This document shows positions 21,043 through 30,098 of a stretch of 64,000 nt of DNA, in pieces. A program made the translations under genes and the position numbers. Each line of letters opens with the position of its first letter. Position 1 is the stretch's first letter. The notes beneath the pieces were generated by a model. It was not told the DNA's origin. It worked only from the letters and a program-made list of their open reading frames with translations, and searched no databases. Origin of the DNA: Brevundimonas bullata (GTDB lineage: Bacteria; Pseudomonadota; Alphaproteobacteria; Caulobacterales; Caulobacteraceae). The stretch lies in contig NZ_JACHLM010000002.1 in NCBI RefSeq assembly GCF_014207965.1, positions 186,001 through 250,000 on the forward strand, given 5' to 3'.

Positions 21043-21158
21043 CGGAAACCTGACGGCTGCGGCCCAGTGAGGGCGCGGGGGGACGGAGCGGACATAGGCG
21101 CCGCATCACCCTGATTCCAATACGGCTTTGGTCGTAACAGTCCGTGATCACAAAGGCG

Positions 21159-21599
21159 TCAGCCGCCGGGCTTCCAGTCCGCCGCCGGGTTGGTGTTGAT
21201 CATCCAGGGGATGCCGAACTTATCCGTCAGACTGCCGAAACCGGGCGACCAGAAGGTTTCGGAGAAGGGCATCGACACCTTGCCGCCTTCGGACAGGGCG
21301 TCGAAGACCTGCCGCGCCTTGGCGAGGTCGTCTGTGTGATAGGAGACGTCGAAGCCGTTCTTGGGCTTGTCGATGTTCGGCGCGAATTCGGGCGGCATGT
21401 CGGACCCCATGATGGCTTGATCTCCGACCTCCAGCCATCCGTGCATCAGCCAGTCCTTGTACTTGGGATCGACAGGCATGTCGGGCGGGCCGTCGCCAAA
21501 GGGGAAGGCGGCGGTGACCTTGCCGCCCAGAACGCGGGCGTAGAAGTCCAGCGCCTCGCGGCACTGGCCCTGGAAGCTGAGACTGGTGACGATCTTCAT
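21159..21599 (-). CDS. VOC-superfamily protein, PhnB-like
   Basis: 146 residues from ATG 21599 (MKIVTSLSFQGQCREALDFY). The glyoxalase/bleomycin-resistance fold with paired beta-alpha-beta-beta-beta modules is indicated by EALDFYARVLGGKVTAAFPFGDGP and the end GFGSLTDKFGIPWMINTNP. This is the PhnB-like group (also listed as 3-demethylubiquinone methyltransferase-like), mostly without known substrate. It is separated from the SnoaL-like gene by a repeat element. Confidence 0.85.
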   Translation of the reverse strand: MKIVTSLSFQGQCREALDFYARVLGGKVTAAFPFGDGPPDMPVDPKYKDWLMHGWLEVGDQAIMGSDMPPEFAPNIDKPKNGFDVSYHTDDLAKARQVFDALSEGGKVSMPFSETFWSPGFGSLTDKFGIPWMINTNPAADWKPGG

Positions 21600-21684
21600 G
21601 GGACCACTCCGGGCTGTCGGGTTGGAGGTCTGAACGCGCGGGGCGGCCGTCGTTTCCTTTCTCTCAGGGAGGGAGACTTTTCTC

Positions 21685-21815
21685 CGCTCATCCCGGCGAA
21701 GGCCGGTATCCAGATCATATGACGGAACGGCTGTTTCCAAAGGGCGGGGGCTACTCCATCCAGAATGGGCGACGTGCCTTACAATCTGGATCCCGGCCTT
21801 CGCCGGGATGAGCGG
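21685..21815. repeat. Twin-palindrome intergenic repeat, copy 1
   Basis: Two inverted arms start CGCTCATCCCGGC and end with its complement. Each arm is itself a small hairpin (CCCGGC-GAAG-GCCGG) and about 70 bp of unrelated sequence lies between them. The arms differ by one base here. Three more copies lie at 32308, 41512 and 62640. The layout resembles REPIN/BIME elements (paired REP hairpins), which in other bacteria are moved by RAYT transposases; none is in the window. Confidence 0.85.
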
Positions 21816-21907
21816 ATTTGGGGTGAGTGCGCCCAGACTGTAGCCATATCGCAAGGGATCGGAAGCCGCCGCTTTTGTCTGCGATAGAACAGGACTAGAA
21901 CATCTGC

Positions 21908-22386
21908 ATGATCACCGCCGCCCTGATGATGCTCCACCTGTCGGCCGCTCCGGTTCAGGCCGCGCCTGCCGCCGAAGCTGAAACCGCTCCCGCCGAACGC
22001 ACGCTGGACGCCATGCACGCTGCGGCCTCAGCCGCTGACGGCGAGGCCTATTTCGCGAGCTTTACGGCGGACGGCCGCTTCATCGGCACGGACGCGACCG
22101 AGCGGTGGACCCTGCCGGAGTTCAGGGCCTATGCCATGCCCTACTTCTCGCAAGGCAAGGGCTGGACCTATCGTCCGTCGGCGCGGTAGTGACGATCGCG
22201 CCCATAGACTGCCGCTGTGTCGCATGGTTCGACGAGGTGCTGGACAATGACGCCTATGGCACCACGCGTGGCTCGGGCGTGCTGCGTCTGACCGAGGATG
22301 GCTGGAAGATCGAGCAATATGTCCTCAGCTTCGCCGTGCCGAACGACAGGGCGCGCGCTGTCGTTGATGCGATCAAGGCCGACTGA
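21908..22386 (+). pseudogene. SnoaL-like (NTF2-fold) secreted protein, apparently frameshifted
   Basis: The first frame gives a signal peptide and the start of a SnoaL-like domain (LDAMHAAASAADGEAYFASF, ending WTYRPSAR then stop at 22187-22189). The following frame continues the fold: CRCVAWFDEVLDN, GSGVLRLTEDGWKIEQYVLSF, PNDRARAVVDAIKAD. One base missing at about 22180-22188 accounts for the split; restoring it gives 159 residues. Function is unknown; the family covers small cyclases and binding proteins. The stop overlaps the recO start (TGATG). Confidence 0.75.
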
Positions 22387-23117
22387 TGGAGGTTCAGGAC
22401 GACGCCTTTGTCCTGTCGGCGCGGGCGCATGGGGATACGGGGGCGGTGGTCGAACTGCTGACCGAGCGGCACGGCCGTCGCGCGGCCTATGTCGCGGGCG
22501 GGGCGTCGAGGAAGATGCGGCCCTTCTTGCAGGCGGGGGCGCGGGTGGTGGCGGATTTGCGGTCGCGGACCTCGGACCAGCTGGGGTCGGCGCGGCTGGA
22601 GCCGGTGGGCGAGGGGCCGGCGGCCCTGTTCGACGATCCCCTGGCCCTGGTCGGGCTGAACGCTGCGGCGGCGGTGGCGCAAGGGGCTCTGCCGGAGCGT
22701 GAACCGCATCCGGGGGCCTTTCTGGCTTTCGAGGCCATGATGGGGGCATTTGCTTTGCCCGAAGTCTGGCCCGCCATTTTCGTGCGGTTCGAGGCAGGGC
22801 TGCTGGAAGACCTGGGCTTTGGCCTCGACCTGTCGCGCTGCGCCGCCACCGGGTCGATGGACGACCTGATCTATGTCAGCCCGCGCACGGGACGCGCCGT
22901 CAGCCGCGAGGCGGGCGCGCCCTATGCCGATAAGCTGCTGAACCTGCCGCCCTTCATGCTGGGGGCGCAGGCGGGCTTGAGCGAAGGCGACGTGAAGGCC
23001 GGGCTGGACCTGACCGGGCATTTCCTGGAGCAGTTCGTCTTCCACGCCCTGAACAAGCCGCTGCCGCCCGCGCGGGTGTGGATGATCGAGCGGCTGGCCG
23101 AGGCCGGGCGGCTCTAG
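22386..23117 (+). CDS. recO: DNA repair protein RecO
   Basis: 243 residues. RecO binds single-stranded DNA and SSB and loads RecA with RecR. The N-terminal OB-fold region (DDAFVLSARAHGDTGAVVELLTERHG written in the first 30 residues or so) and the helical C-terminal part (LEDLGFGLDLSRCAATG, ending FVFHALNKPLPPAR) fit the family. The usual zinc cysteine cluster is not evident: only one cysteine (LSRCAATG) is seen there. Translation is coupled to the SnoaL-like gene. The stop overlaps the convergent dipZ-like stop through CTAG. Confidence 0.93.
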   Translation: MEVQDDAFVLSARAHGDTGAVVELLTERHGRRAAYVAGGASRKMRPFLQAGARVVADLRSRTSDQLGSARLEPVGEGPAALFDDPLALVGLNAAAAVAQGALPEREPHPGAFLAFEAMMGAFALPEVWPAIFVRFEAGLLEDLGFGLDLSRCAATGSMDDLIYVSPRTGRAVSREAGAPYADKLLNLPPFMLGAQAGLSEGDVKAGLDLTGHFLEQFVFHALNKPLPPARVWMIERLAEAGRL

Positions 23118-24841
23118 CCGAAGGTGAAGGCGAAGACCTGAACCCCGGGGTCGAGGAACTCGATCTCGAAGGTGCGTTCGCGCGCGCCGCCCGACTGACG
23201 CACCAGTTGATACAGGCGCTGGCTGTCGATCTGGCCCAGACCCTGCGCGTCGATGTCCACGCCGGCGTCGGCGCCCGGCGCCTGACCATCGATGCGGATG
23301 CGGAAGCGCACGGGCTGGCCCATGCTGCTGGGTCCCATGACCAGATGCAGGTCGCGGGCCTTGAAGCGGAAGGCCAGGCGTCCGCCCGTGCCCTGAAGGT
23401 CGGCGTGTTCGGAGCGCACGATCCAGTCGCCGGACAGGCTCCAGTCGTTCAGTTTCAGGGGCGCGGCCGCATAGGTCTTGCGCTCGTCGAAGCCGAAGCC
23501 GCCGGGCGAGACGAAGTGCTTGGCGCGGGCGTAGCCGACGTAGGTTTCGGGGGAGGCGACCTCGGCGGTGGCGGCGGCCTCGGCCCCTTGGGCACGGACC
23601 TGGACCACGGCCTGATCAACATTGGCGGCGCCGGCCTCCTTCAGCAGTTGCTGGATGACCCGCTCCGAGTGCTCGTAGTCGCCCTCGCCGAAGTGGTGGT
23701 AGCGGATGTTTCCCTTGGCATCGATGAAGTAGTGGGCCGGCCAGTAGCGGTTGTCGAAGGCGCGCCAGATGGCGAAGTCATTGTCCATGGCCACGGGATA
23801 GGTGACGCCAAACCGGCGCACGGCGTCGCGGACATTGGCGGGCGACTTCTCGAAGGCGAACTCGGGCGTGTGGACGCCGATCACCACCAGGCCCTGATCA
23901 CGGTATTTCTCGGCCCAGGCGCGGACATAGGGGATGGTCCGCACGCAGTTGATGCAGGAGTAGGTCCAGAAATCGACCAGCACCACCTTGCCACGCAGCT
24001 GTTCGGTGGTCAGGGGCGGGCTGTTGATCCACTCGGTCGCGCCGGTCAGCGGCGGCATGGCGCCTTCGACAGGCAGGGCGTTCAGCGGGGCGCGGGCGGC
24101 GTTCATGGGCTGGGCGGCGCCGAAGCGGCTGAGCAGGCTCTGCTCGATGCGGTTGGTGCCGCCGCTGGACAGGCGGGTCAGCAGGCCGGTGTCGAGGCCA
24201 AGCGCAATGGCCGCGACGCCGATCAGGACCAGAACGCCCAGACCTTTTCGCAGCCATTCGCCGACGCCGAGCGACCGCTTCATCGTCTGGAAGACCTTGC
24301 CGCCGATCAGCAGGGCCATGGCCAGGGAGGTGGCGGCCCCGGCGGCGTAGGCGGCCAGCAAAAGGGTCGTGCCGACGCTGGCCCCTTGCAGCGCGGCGCC
24401 CGTCAGGATCAGGCCCAGGATCGGGCCCGCGCAGGGCGCCCACAGCAGACCGGTGGCCACGCCCAGCAGGAAGGAAGGCCAGACGCCGCCGCCGGATTGC
24501 TGCTCCGCGCTGGCCTTCTCGGTCAGGCGCGAGCCGAGCGCCACTAAGGGTCTGGTCAGCCGGTCCGCCAGCGAGGGCATGATCAGGGTCAATCCCAGCA
24601 CCGCCATCACCGCCAGGGCGATCCAGCGCCCGACCTGATTGGCCTGCACCGCCCAGCCGCCGCCGACCGCCGCCAGCGTCGCTACGCCCGCAAAGGTCAG
24701 GGCCATGCCGAGCAACAGGGGCAGGCCGCTTTTCATGAAAGGCTGGCCCGCGCGTGCGAAAACAAAGGGCAGGACCGGCAGGATGCAGGGGCTGAGAATG
24801 GTCAGCGCCCCGGCCAGATAGGACAGCAGGATCAGGAGCAT
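23114..24841 (-). CDS. DipZ-type fusion: DsbD-like membrane domain + thioredoxin + C-terminal beta domain
   Basis: 575 residues in three parts. Residues about 1-250 are a CcdA/DsbD-like membrane domain with paired cysteines in SPCILPVLPF and WAPCAGPILG. Residues about 265-395 are a TlpA-like thioredoxin domain with the active site YSCINCVRTIP. Residues about 420-575 are a beta-rich domain of the kind fused in mycobacterial DipZ. The membrane domain likely carries electrons from cytoplasmic thioredoxin to the periplasmic one. Such fusions supply reductant to periplasmic proteins, but the target is unknown. Confidence 0.88.
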   Translation of the reverse strand: MLLILLSYLAGALTILSPCILPVLPFVFARAGQPFMKSGLPLLLGMALTFAGVATLAAVGGGWAVQANQVGRWIALAVMAVLGLTLIMPSLADRLTRPLVALGSRLTEKASAEQQSGGGVWPSFLLGVATGLLWAPCAGPILGLILTGAALQGASVGTTLLLAAYAAGAATSLAMALLIGGKVFQTMKRSLGVGEWLRKGLGVLVLIGVAAIALGLDTGLLTRLSSGGTNRIEQSLLSRFGAAQPMNAARAPLNALPVEGAMPPLTGATEWINSPPLTTEQLRGKVVLVDFWTYSCINCVRTIPYVRAWAEKYRDQGLVVIGVHTPEFAFEKSPANVRDAVRRFGVTYPVAMDNDFAIWRAFDNRYWPAHYFIDAKGNIRYHHFGEGDYEHSERVIQQLLKEAGAANVDQAVVQVRAQGAEAAATAEVASPETYVGYARAKHFVSPGGFGFDERKTYAAAPLKLNDWSLSGDWIVRSEHADLQGTGGRLAFRFKARDLHLVMGPSSMGQPVRFRIRIDGQAPGADAGVDIDAQGLGQIDSQRLYQLVRQSGGARERTFEIEFLDPGVQVFAFTFG

Positions 24842-24906
24842 CGTGTCAGTCCTCGGGGCTCAGACCCTGATGTTACGTTGCGAACAACGCCGCGGATGGC
24901 ACCGGG

Positions 24907-25102
24907 TTACAGGAGGCGTTGCAGACGGCTGACGGCGTCACGGGTTTCCTGCGCCAGAGCCATCGACCGAGGCGATGGAGATGGAGCCCAGCGCCCCGGC
25001 GTTCGACACGGCCGCCGCCAGCTCGGGCGTGGAGGTCCCGGCCATCGGGGCCTGAATGATCGGCAGATCGAGGCCCAGGCGGTCGGTGAGGGCGGTCTTC
25101 AT
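24907..25102 (-). pseudogene. Nitronate monooxygenase remnant (N-terminal fragment)
   Basis: From ATG 25102 the frame encodes [20 protein letters not shown] then [22 protein letters not shown], the opening of a nitronate monooxygenase/2-nitropropane dioxygenase (FMN TIM barrel, normally 320-380 residues). It then shifts frame: the expected continuation [18 protein letters not shown] is in the next frame and runs into a TAA at 24907-24909. The remaining 80% of the gene is absent, with dipZ following after about 65 bp. This is a decayed relic. Confidence 0.75.
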
Positions 25103-25215
25103 GGCGGGGTCCTGACCTGTTCGGCGGCGGCGCTCCACAGATAGGCGCCGATCGTCCCCGCGTCAGCCGCAGGCTGCGCTAGACTTTGTCGTTCAGATCA
25201 CCGATTCGAAAACAC

Positions 25216-27417
25216 ATGACCATCCACACCCCGACGCCTGAAGGCGGCCGCATCGTCGAAGAGCCGATGAGCGAGGCGCTGTCGAAGCGCTATCTCGCCT
25301 ACGCCCTGTCCACGATCACCAACCGGGCCCTGCCCGACGTGCGCGACGGCTTCAAGCCGGTGCACCGCCGCATCATGTACGCCATGCACCAGATGCGGCT
25401 GAACCCGCAGGCGGCGGCGCGCAAATGCGCCAAGGTCGTCGGCGAGGTCATGGGCGGCTATCACCCGCACGGCGACGCCTCCATCTATGAGGCCCTGGTG
25501 CGTCTGGCGCAGGATTTCGCCCAGCGTTATCCGCTGGTCGACGGTCAGGGGAACTTCGGCAACATCGACGGCGATAGCGCCGCGGCCATGCGCTATACCG
25601 AGTGCAAGCTGACGCCCGCCGCCGTCCTGCTGCTGGACGGCATCGACCAGGACTCGGTCGACTTCCGCGCCACCTATGACGATCAGGACGAAGAGCCGGT
25701 GGTCCTGCCGGCCGGCTTCCCCAACCTGCTGGCCAATGGGTCGTCGGGCATCGCCGTGGGCATGGCGACCTCGATCCCGCCGCACAACGTCGGTGAACTG
25801 ATCGACGCCTGTCAGCTGCTGCTGGAACGGCCCGAGGCGACCACCGAGGAACTGGTGCAGATCGTGCCGGGGCCGGACTTCCCGACCGGCGGTGTGTCGG
25901 TCGAAGGTCATGCCTCGATCCTGGACGCCTATGAAACGGGCCGGGGCGGGGTGCGGCTGCGCGCGCGCTGGGAGACCGAGGACCTGGGGCGCGGCGTCTG
26001 GCGCATCATCGTCACCGAGATGCCCTATCAGGTGCAGAAGAGCCGCCTGATCGAGGCCCTGGCCGACCTGATCGAGAACAAGAAGGCGCCGCTGCTGGGC
26101 GACGTGCGCGACGAGTCGGCGGAAGACATCCGCCTGATTCTGGAACCCAAGAACCGCACCATCGAGCCCGAGATGCTGATGGAGAGCCTGTTCAAGCTGT
26201 CCGATCTGGAGGTCCGCTTCCCGATCAACATGAACGTGCTGGACGCCACGGGCACGCCGCGCGTCATGGGCCTGAAGGACTGCCTGCAAGCCTTCCTGGA
26301 TCACCGCCGCGTGGTGCTGAACCGCCGGTCGCAATGGCGTATCGAGCGGGTCGAGAAGCGACTGCACCTGTTGGAAGGCCTGCGCATCGTCTTCCTCAAC
26401 CTGGACGAGGTGATCCGCATCGTTCGCGAGGAGGAGCAGCCGAAGGCGGTTCTGATCGCGCGCTTTGGTCTGAGCGAGCCGCAAGCCGACTACATCCTCG
26501 ACACCCGTCTGCGTCAGCTGGCGCGGATCGAGGAAATGGCGATCGAGAAGGAATTCAATGCTCTGTCGGAAGAACTTGCGGCGCTGAAGGCGCTGACGTC
26601 TTCGGAAGGCAAGCAGTGGAAAGCCATTTCCAAGGAGCTGGAGGTCGTGCGCAAGGCGCTGATCTCGCCGCGCCGCACGACCATCGGCGAGGCGGTGGAC
26701 GCCTCGGCCTTCGTGGCGCCCGAAGCCTTCATCCCGCGCGAGGCCATCACCGTCATCCTGTCGGAACGCGGCTGGATCCGCGCCGCCAAGGGCAAGGTCG
26801 AGGATCCGTCGGAACTGAAGTTCAAGGAGGGCGACAGCCTGGCCTTCCTGGTGCCGACCTTCACCACCGACAAGCTGCTGGTAGGGGCGTCTGACGGGCG
26901 TATCTTCACCATCGGGGCCGACAAGCTGGCCTCCGGGCGAGGCCACGGCGAGCCGCTGCGTCTGATGATTGACCTCGATGAAAAAGCCGAGATTATCAAT
27001 GTCCTGGCGCACGAACCGAATGCGAAGCTTCTGGTCGCGTCCAAGGCCGGTTACGGCTTCGTCGCTCCCGAGAACGAGCTTCTGGCGCAGAAGCGCGGCG
27101 GCAAGCAGGTGCTGAACGGCGAGATGCTGGCCATGCTGCGCGTCACCGGCGACCACGTCGCCACCATAGGCGAGAACATCAAGGCGCTGATCTTCCCCAT
27201 CGCCGAGCTGCCCGAAATGGGCCGGGGCAAGGGGGTCAAGCTGCAGGGCTACAAGCAGGGCGGTCTGGCCGACGTGGCGGTGTTCAACGCCGAGACGGGG
27301 CCGGAATGGGCCGACGGCGGCGGTCGTCGCCGCAACTGGCCCGACTGGAAGGACTGGCTGGGCAAGCGCGCCAGCGCCGGGCGTCAGGGGCCGCGCGGGA
27401 TGCGCAAGTTCCGCTGA
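25216..27417 (+). CDS. parC: DNA topoisomerase IV subunit A
   Basis: 733 residues from ATG 25216; a start 30 bp upstream is possible. The enzyme decatenates daughter chromosomes together with ParE (gene at 41.6-43.8 kb). The winged-helix region contains [11 protein letters not shown], equivalent to the quinolone-resistance-determining region, and the catalytic tyrosine is in [10 protein letters not shown]. The C-terminal part has few beta-pinwheel repeats, which favours ParC over GyrA. The last residues are basic ([12 protein letters not shown]). Confidence 0.95.
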   Translation: MTIHTPTPEGGRIVEEPMSEALSKRYLAYALSTITNRALPDVRDGFKPVHRRIMYAMHQMRLNPQAAARKCAKVVGEVMGGYHPHGDASIYEALVRLAQDFAQRYPLVDGQGNFGNIDGDSAAAMRYTECKLTPAAVLLLDGIDQDSVDFRATYDDQDEEPVVLPAGFPNLLANGSSGIAVGMATSIPPHNVGELIDACQLLLERPEATTEELVQIVPGPDFPTGGVSVEGHASILDAYETGRGGVRLRARWETEDLGRGVWRIIVTEMPYQVQKSRLIEALADLIENKKAPLLGDVRDESAEDIRLILEPKNRTIEPEMLMESLFKLSDLEVRFPINMNVLDATGTPRVMGLKDCLQAFLDHRRVVLNRRSQWRIERVEKRLHLLEGLRIVFLNLDEVIRIVREEEQPKAVLIARFGLSEPQADYILDTRLRQLARIEEMAIEKEFNALSEELAALKALTSSEGKQWKAISKELEVVRKALISPRRTTIGEAVDASAFVAPEAFIPREAITVILSERGWIRAAKGKVEDPSELKFKEGDSLAFLVPTFTTDKLLVGASDGRIFTIGADKLASGRGHGEPLRLMIDLDEKAEIINVLAHEPNAKLLVASKAGYGFVAPENELLAQKRGGKQVLNGEMLAMLRVTGDHVATIGENIKALIFPIAELPEMGRGKGVKLQGYKQGGLADVAVFNAETGPEWADGGGRRRNWPDWKDWLGKRASAGRQGPRGMRKFR

Positions 27418-27445
27418 TCTAACCTGTCAGGATTGTCATTTGGCC

Positions 27446-27463
27446 GGGGGGCTGCGGCCCCCC
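27446..27463 (+). terminator. GC-rich hairpin after parC
   Basis: GGGGGGC and GCCCCCC form a 7-bp stem with a 4-base loop, 29 bp after the parC stop and 30 bp before the lemA start. It is followed by ATATTCC rather than a clean T run, so it is a weak intrinsic terminator or an RNA-processing stem separating parC from lemA. Confidence 0.5.
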
Positions 27464-27494
27464 ATATTCCTCGCGAAATGCTGGAGGAGGCCCC

Positions 27495-28064
27495 ATGATC
27501 GCCCTGATTATTCTCGCCGTTATCGTCGTCGTTCTGCTGTTCGTCGTCGTCGGGGCCTACAACAAGCTGGTGGCGCTGGATCAGACGGCCAATCAGTCGT
27601 TCGCCGACATCGACGTGCAGCTGAAGCAGCGTCAGGACCTGATCCCCAACCTGGTTGAGACGGTGAAGGGCTACGCCACGCACGAGCGCGGCACCCTGGA
27701 CGCCGTAACCCAGGCCCGCGCCGCCGCCGCTGGAGCGCGCACCGTTGATGAGAAGGTGCAGGCCGAGAACATGCTGACCGGGGCCTTGGGCCGTCTGTTC
27801 GCGGTGTCGGAGGCCTACCCGGACCTCAAGGCCAACGCCAACTTCCAGCAGCTGCAGATGGACCTGTCGGACATCGAGAACAAGCTGGCCGCCGCGCGTC
27901 GGTTCTTCAACAATGCGGTCAGCGAGTTCAACGCCGTGCGCCGTCAGTTCCCGACTGTCCTGTTCGCCGGCATGTTCGGCTTTGCCTCGGACAAGCCCTT
28001 CTTCGACGTGGGAGAGGGTGAACGCGCGGCTCTGAATGCGGCGCCGCCGACGGTGAAGTTCTAA
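27495..28064 (+). CDS. lemA: LemA family protein
   Basis: 189 residues, preceded by GGAGGAGG. A single N-terminal membrane segment (about 2-22) is followed by a long four-helix domain with the family blocks YNKLVALDQTANQSFADIDV, LKQRQDLIPNLVETVKGYA and FNNAVSEFNAVRRQFP. The biochemical role is unknown. LemA genes are very often paired with an M48/HtpX-like protease, as here (6 bp to the next gene), and both are tied to envelope stress in other bacteria. Confidence 0.93.
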   Translation: MIALIILAVIVVVLLFVVVGAYNKLVALDQTANQSFADIDVQLKQRQDLIPNLVETVKGYATHERGTLDAVTQARAAAAGARTVDEKVQAENMLTGALGRLFAVSEAYPDLKANANFQQLQMDLSDIENKLAAARRFFNNAVSEFNAVRRQFPTVLFAGMFGFASDKPFFDVGEGERAALNAAPPTVKF

Positions 28065-28070
28065 GCCCCA

Positions 28071-29087
28071 ATGGCGGTGTTCGGTCAGGCCGTCGGCCTC
28101 AAGACCCATATCTGGCAGAACAACACCCGGTCGGCGATCCTGCTGGCCGGGTTCCCGGTGCTGCTCGTGCTGATCCTATTCGGCATTCAGGTGCTGATGA
28201 TGGGGTTCGGTCTGCTGCCCAACTCGGGCGGCGACTTGGGTCAGGACCTGGCGCTGGCGGCGTCCATGCTGGGCTGGACCGTGCCGACGGCCCTGGTCGT
28301 CGCCGCCATCTGGTTCGTCATCGCCTTTTTCGGCAATCAGGCGATGATCGACGCCATGACCGGCGCCCGCAAGGTCGAGCGGCGGGTCGAGCCCGAGCTC
28401 TACAACCTGCTGGAAAATCTGGCGATCTCGCGCGGGCTGCGGACGCCGACGCTGCGGATCATCGAGAGCCCGTCGCTGAACGCCTATGCGTCAGGGCTGC
28501 ATGAGGGGAACTACAGCGTCACCGTCACGCGCGGCCTGATGCAGGCGCTGAGCCGCGATGAGATGGAGTGCGTCCTGGCCCATGAACTGACCCACGTCAT
28601 CAACAAGGACGTGCGGACCATGGTGATCGCCTCGATCTTTGCGGGGATCATCAGCGTGGTGGCCGAACTGGTGTTCCGCAGCCTGTTCTATGTGCGCGGC
28701 GGTCGCGGGGGGAATAACAAGAACGCTATGCCGCTGATCCTGATCGGCCTGGCCATCGGGGTGATCGGCTTCGGCCTGGCGGCGGTCATCCGCATGACCC
28801 TGTCGCGGACGCGGGAATATGTGGCCGATGCGGGGGCGGTCGAGCTGACCAAGAACCCGGACGCCATGATCTCGGCGCTGAGGAAGGTGTCAGGGCAGTC
28901 GAAGATCGAGGCGCCTGACGAACTGCGCGGCATGTTCCTGGACAATACGGCGGACAAGGCGGGGTTTTCTGGATTGTTCGCCACCCACCCGCCGATCGAG
29001 AAGCGGATCGCGGCCCTGGTGAAGTTCGCCGGCGGGCGAGACGAGGGGGCGTGGGGCGAGGAGCGCACTGCGGTTCCGACGACCTAA
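28071..29087 (+). CDS. HtpX-like membrane M48 metalloprotease
   Basis: 338 residues. Four hydrophobic segments: about 20-45 and 60-88, plus two after the active site (about 180-205 and 222-242). The zinc motif HELTH lies in VLAHELTHVINKD and the third ligand probably in REYVADAGAVEL. Like HtpX, it should degrade misfolded inner-membrane proteins from the cytoplasmic face. It forms a two-gene operon with lemA. Confidence 0.9.
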   Translation: MAVFGQAVGLKTHIWQNNTRSAILLAGFPVLLVLILFGIQVLMMGFGLLPNSGGDLGQDLALAASMLGWTVPTALVVAAIWFVIAFFGNQAMIDAMTGARKVERRVEPELYNLLENLAISRGLRTPTLRIIESPSLNAYASGLHEGNYSVTVTRGLMQALSRDEMECVLAHELTHVINKDVRTMVIASIFAGIISVVAELVFRSLFYVRGGRGGNNKNAMPLILIGLAIGVIGFGLAAVIRMTLSRTREYVADAGAVELTKNPDAMISALRKVSGQSKIEAPDELRGMFLDNTADKAGFSGLFATHPPIEKRIAALVKFAGGRDEGAWGEERTAVPTT

Positions 29088-29095
29088 CGCAGCTT

Positions 29096-29239
29096 CTCCC
29101 TCCCCTTCATGGGGAGGGTGGTCGCGAAGCGACCGGGTGGGGAGGCGAGTTGATCCTGGGTGTCGCGCTTGAATAGCTTGGCCGCCCCACCCGACTTCGG
29201 CCTTGGGCCTCAGCCACCCTCCCCCTGAAGGGGAGGGAG
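29096..29239. repeat. Long imperfect inverted repeat of a second family
   Basis: The left arm runs from CTCCCTCCCCTTCATGGGGA through a GGTCGCGAAGCGACC hairpin to GGGTGGGG. The right arm runs from CCCCACCCG to CCCTGAAGGGGAGGGAG. The arms are complementary over their outer and inner blocks. It lies between the convergent htpX-like and bpt genes and could act as a bidirectional terminator. Its sequence differs from the CGCTCATCC repeats. Confidence 0.8.
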
Positions 29240-29249
29240 AGGCGCGGCG

Positions 29250-29987
29250 CTAATCTTTTAGGCGTTCCCAACCCAGAGGACGTAGGGCCTCCATGGGCCT
29301 GAACCTGGCCTTGTAGTCCATCTTGGGCGAACCCTGGACCCAGTAGCCCAGATAGACGTAGGGCAGGCCGACCAGCGCCGCCTGGCGCAGGTGATCCATG
29401 ATGGCGAACTGGCCCAGGCTGCGACGCTCCAGATCGGGGTCGAAGAAGCTGTAAACCATCGACAGGCCGTCATGCAGCAGATCCGCCAGGCAGACGCCGA
29501 CCAGATCGCCGGGGCCGTCGTCGTCGGCGGGCATGCGGTATTCGATCAGGTGGGTGCGGACGGCCGTGTCCTCGACCATAGACACATAGTCGGACCAGCC
29601 CATGTCGCTCATGCCGCCGCCGGGGTGGCGCGCGGCCAGGTAGCGGCGCAGCAGGTCGAACTGCTCCATCGTCGCCTCGGCTTCGACCAGATCGCGCGAC
29701 AGGTCGGCGTTGCGGTTCAGGATCTTGCGCTGCGAACGCGAGAAGGCGAACTCGGCCACCGGGATGCGGACGGAGACACAGGCCGCGCAGGTCTCGCAGG
29801 CCGGGCGATAGGCGATGTTCTGGCTGCGGCGGAAACCGGCCTGGGTCAGGGCGTCGTTGACGTCGGCGCCGTCGCTGAAGGGCAGGTTGGCGAAGACCTT
29901 GCGCTCGAACTGACCGGGCAGATAGGGGCAGGGCGCGTTGGCGGTCATGAAGAACCGCAGCTGCCGGGTCGGGAAATGCTGGGTCAC
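29250..29987 (-). CDS. bpt: Aspartate/glutamate leucyltransferase (Bpt)
   Basis: 245 residues. It transfers leucine from Leu-tRNA to N-terminal Asp or Glu (family knowledge), feeding the N-degron pathway through ClpS-ClpAP. The N-terminal block LPGQFERKVFANLP, the cysteine pair ACETCAACVSVRIPV and the C-terminal acyltransferase part SFFDPDLERRSLGQFAIMDH and YLGYWVQGSPKMDYKARF are characteristic of the bacterial ATE/Bpt family rather than Aat. Confidence 0.93.
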   Translation of the reverse strand: MTQHFPTRQLRFFMTANAPCPYLPGQFERKVFANLPFSDGADVNDALTQAGFRRSQNIAYRPACETCAACVSVRIPVAEFAFSRSQRKILNRNADLSRDLVEAEATMEQFDLLRRYLAARHPGGGMSDMGWSDYVSMVEDTAVRTHLIEYRMPADDDGPGDLVGVCLADLLHDGLSMVYSFFDPDLERRSLGQFAIMDHLRQAALVGLPYVYLGYWVQGSPKMDYKARFRPMEALRPLGWERLKD

Positions 29988-30098
29988 GGCCTTACGTCCG
30001 TTTCCAATCGTTTCGGCAGGTTTGCGCGCGGGTCATCATGCGCCGATTTGGCGCGCAACCGGGGGATTTCGCAAGCGCCGTGAGTGCGGCGCTTGCGG

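Noticed and set aside
21144..21722. 192-residue plus-strand frame across the VOC gene and repeat
   Set aside because: It is antisense to the VOC gene, and its end is translated from the repeat element.
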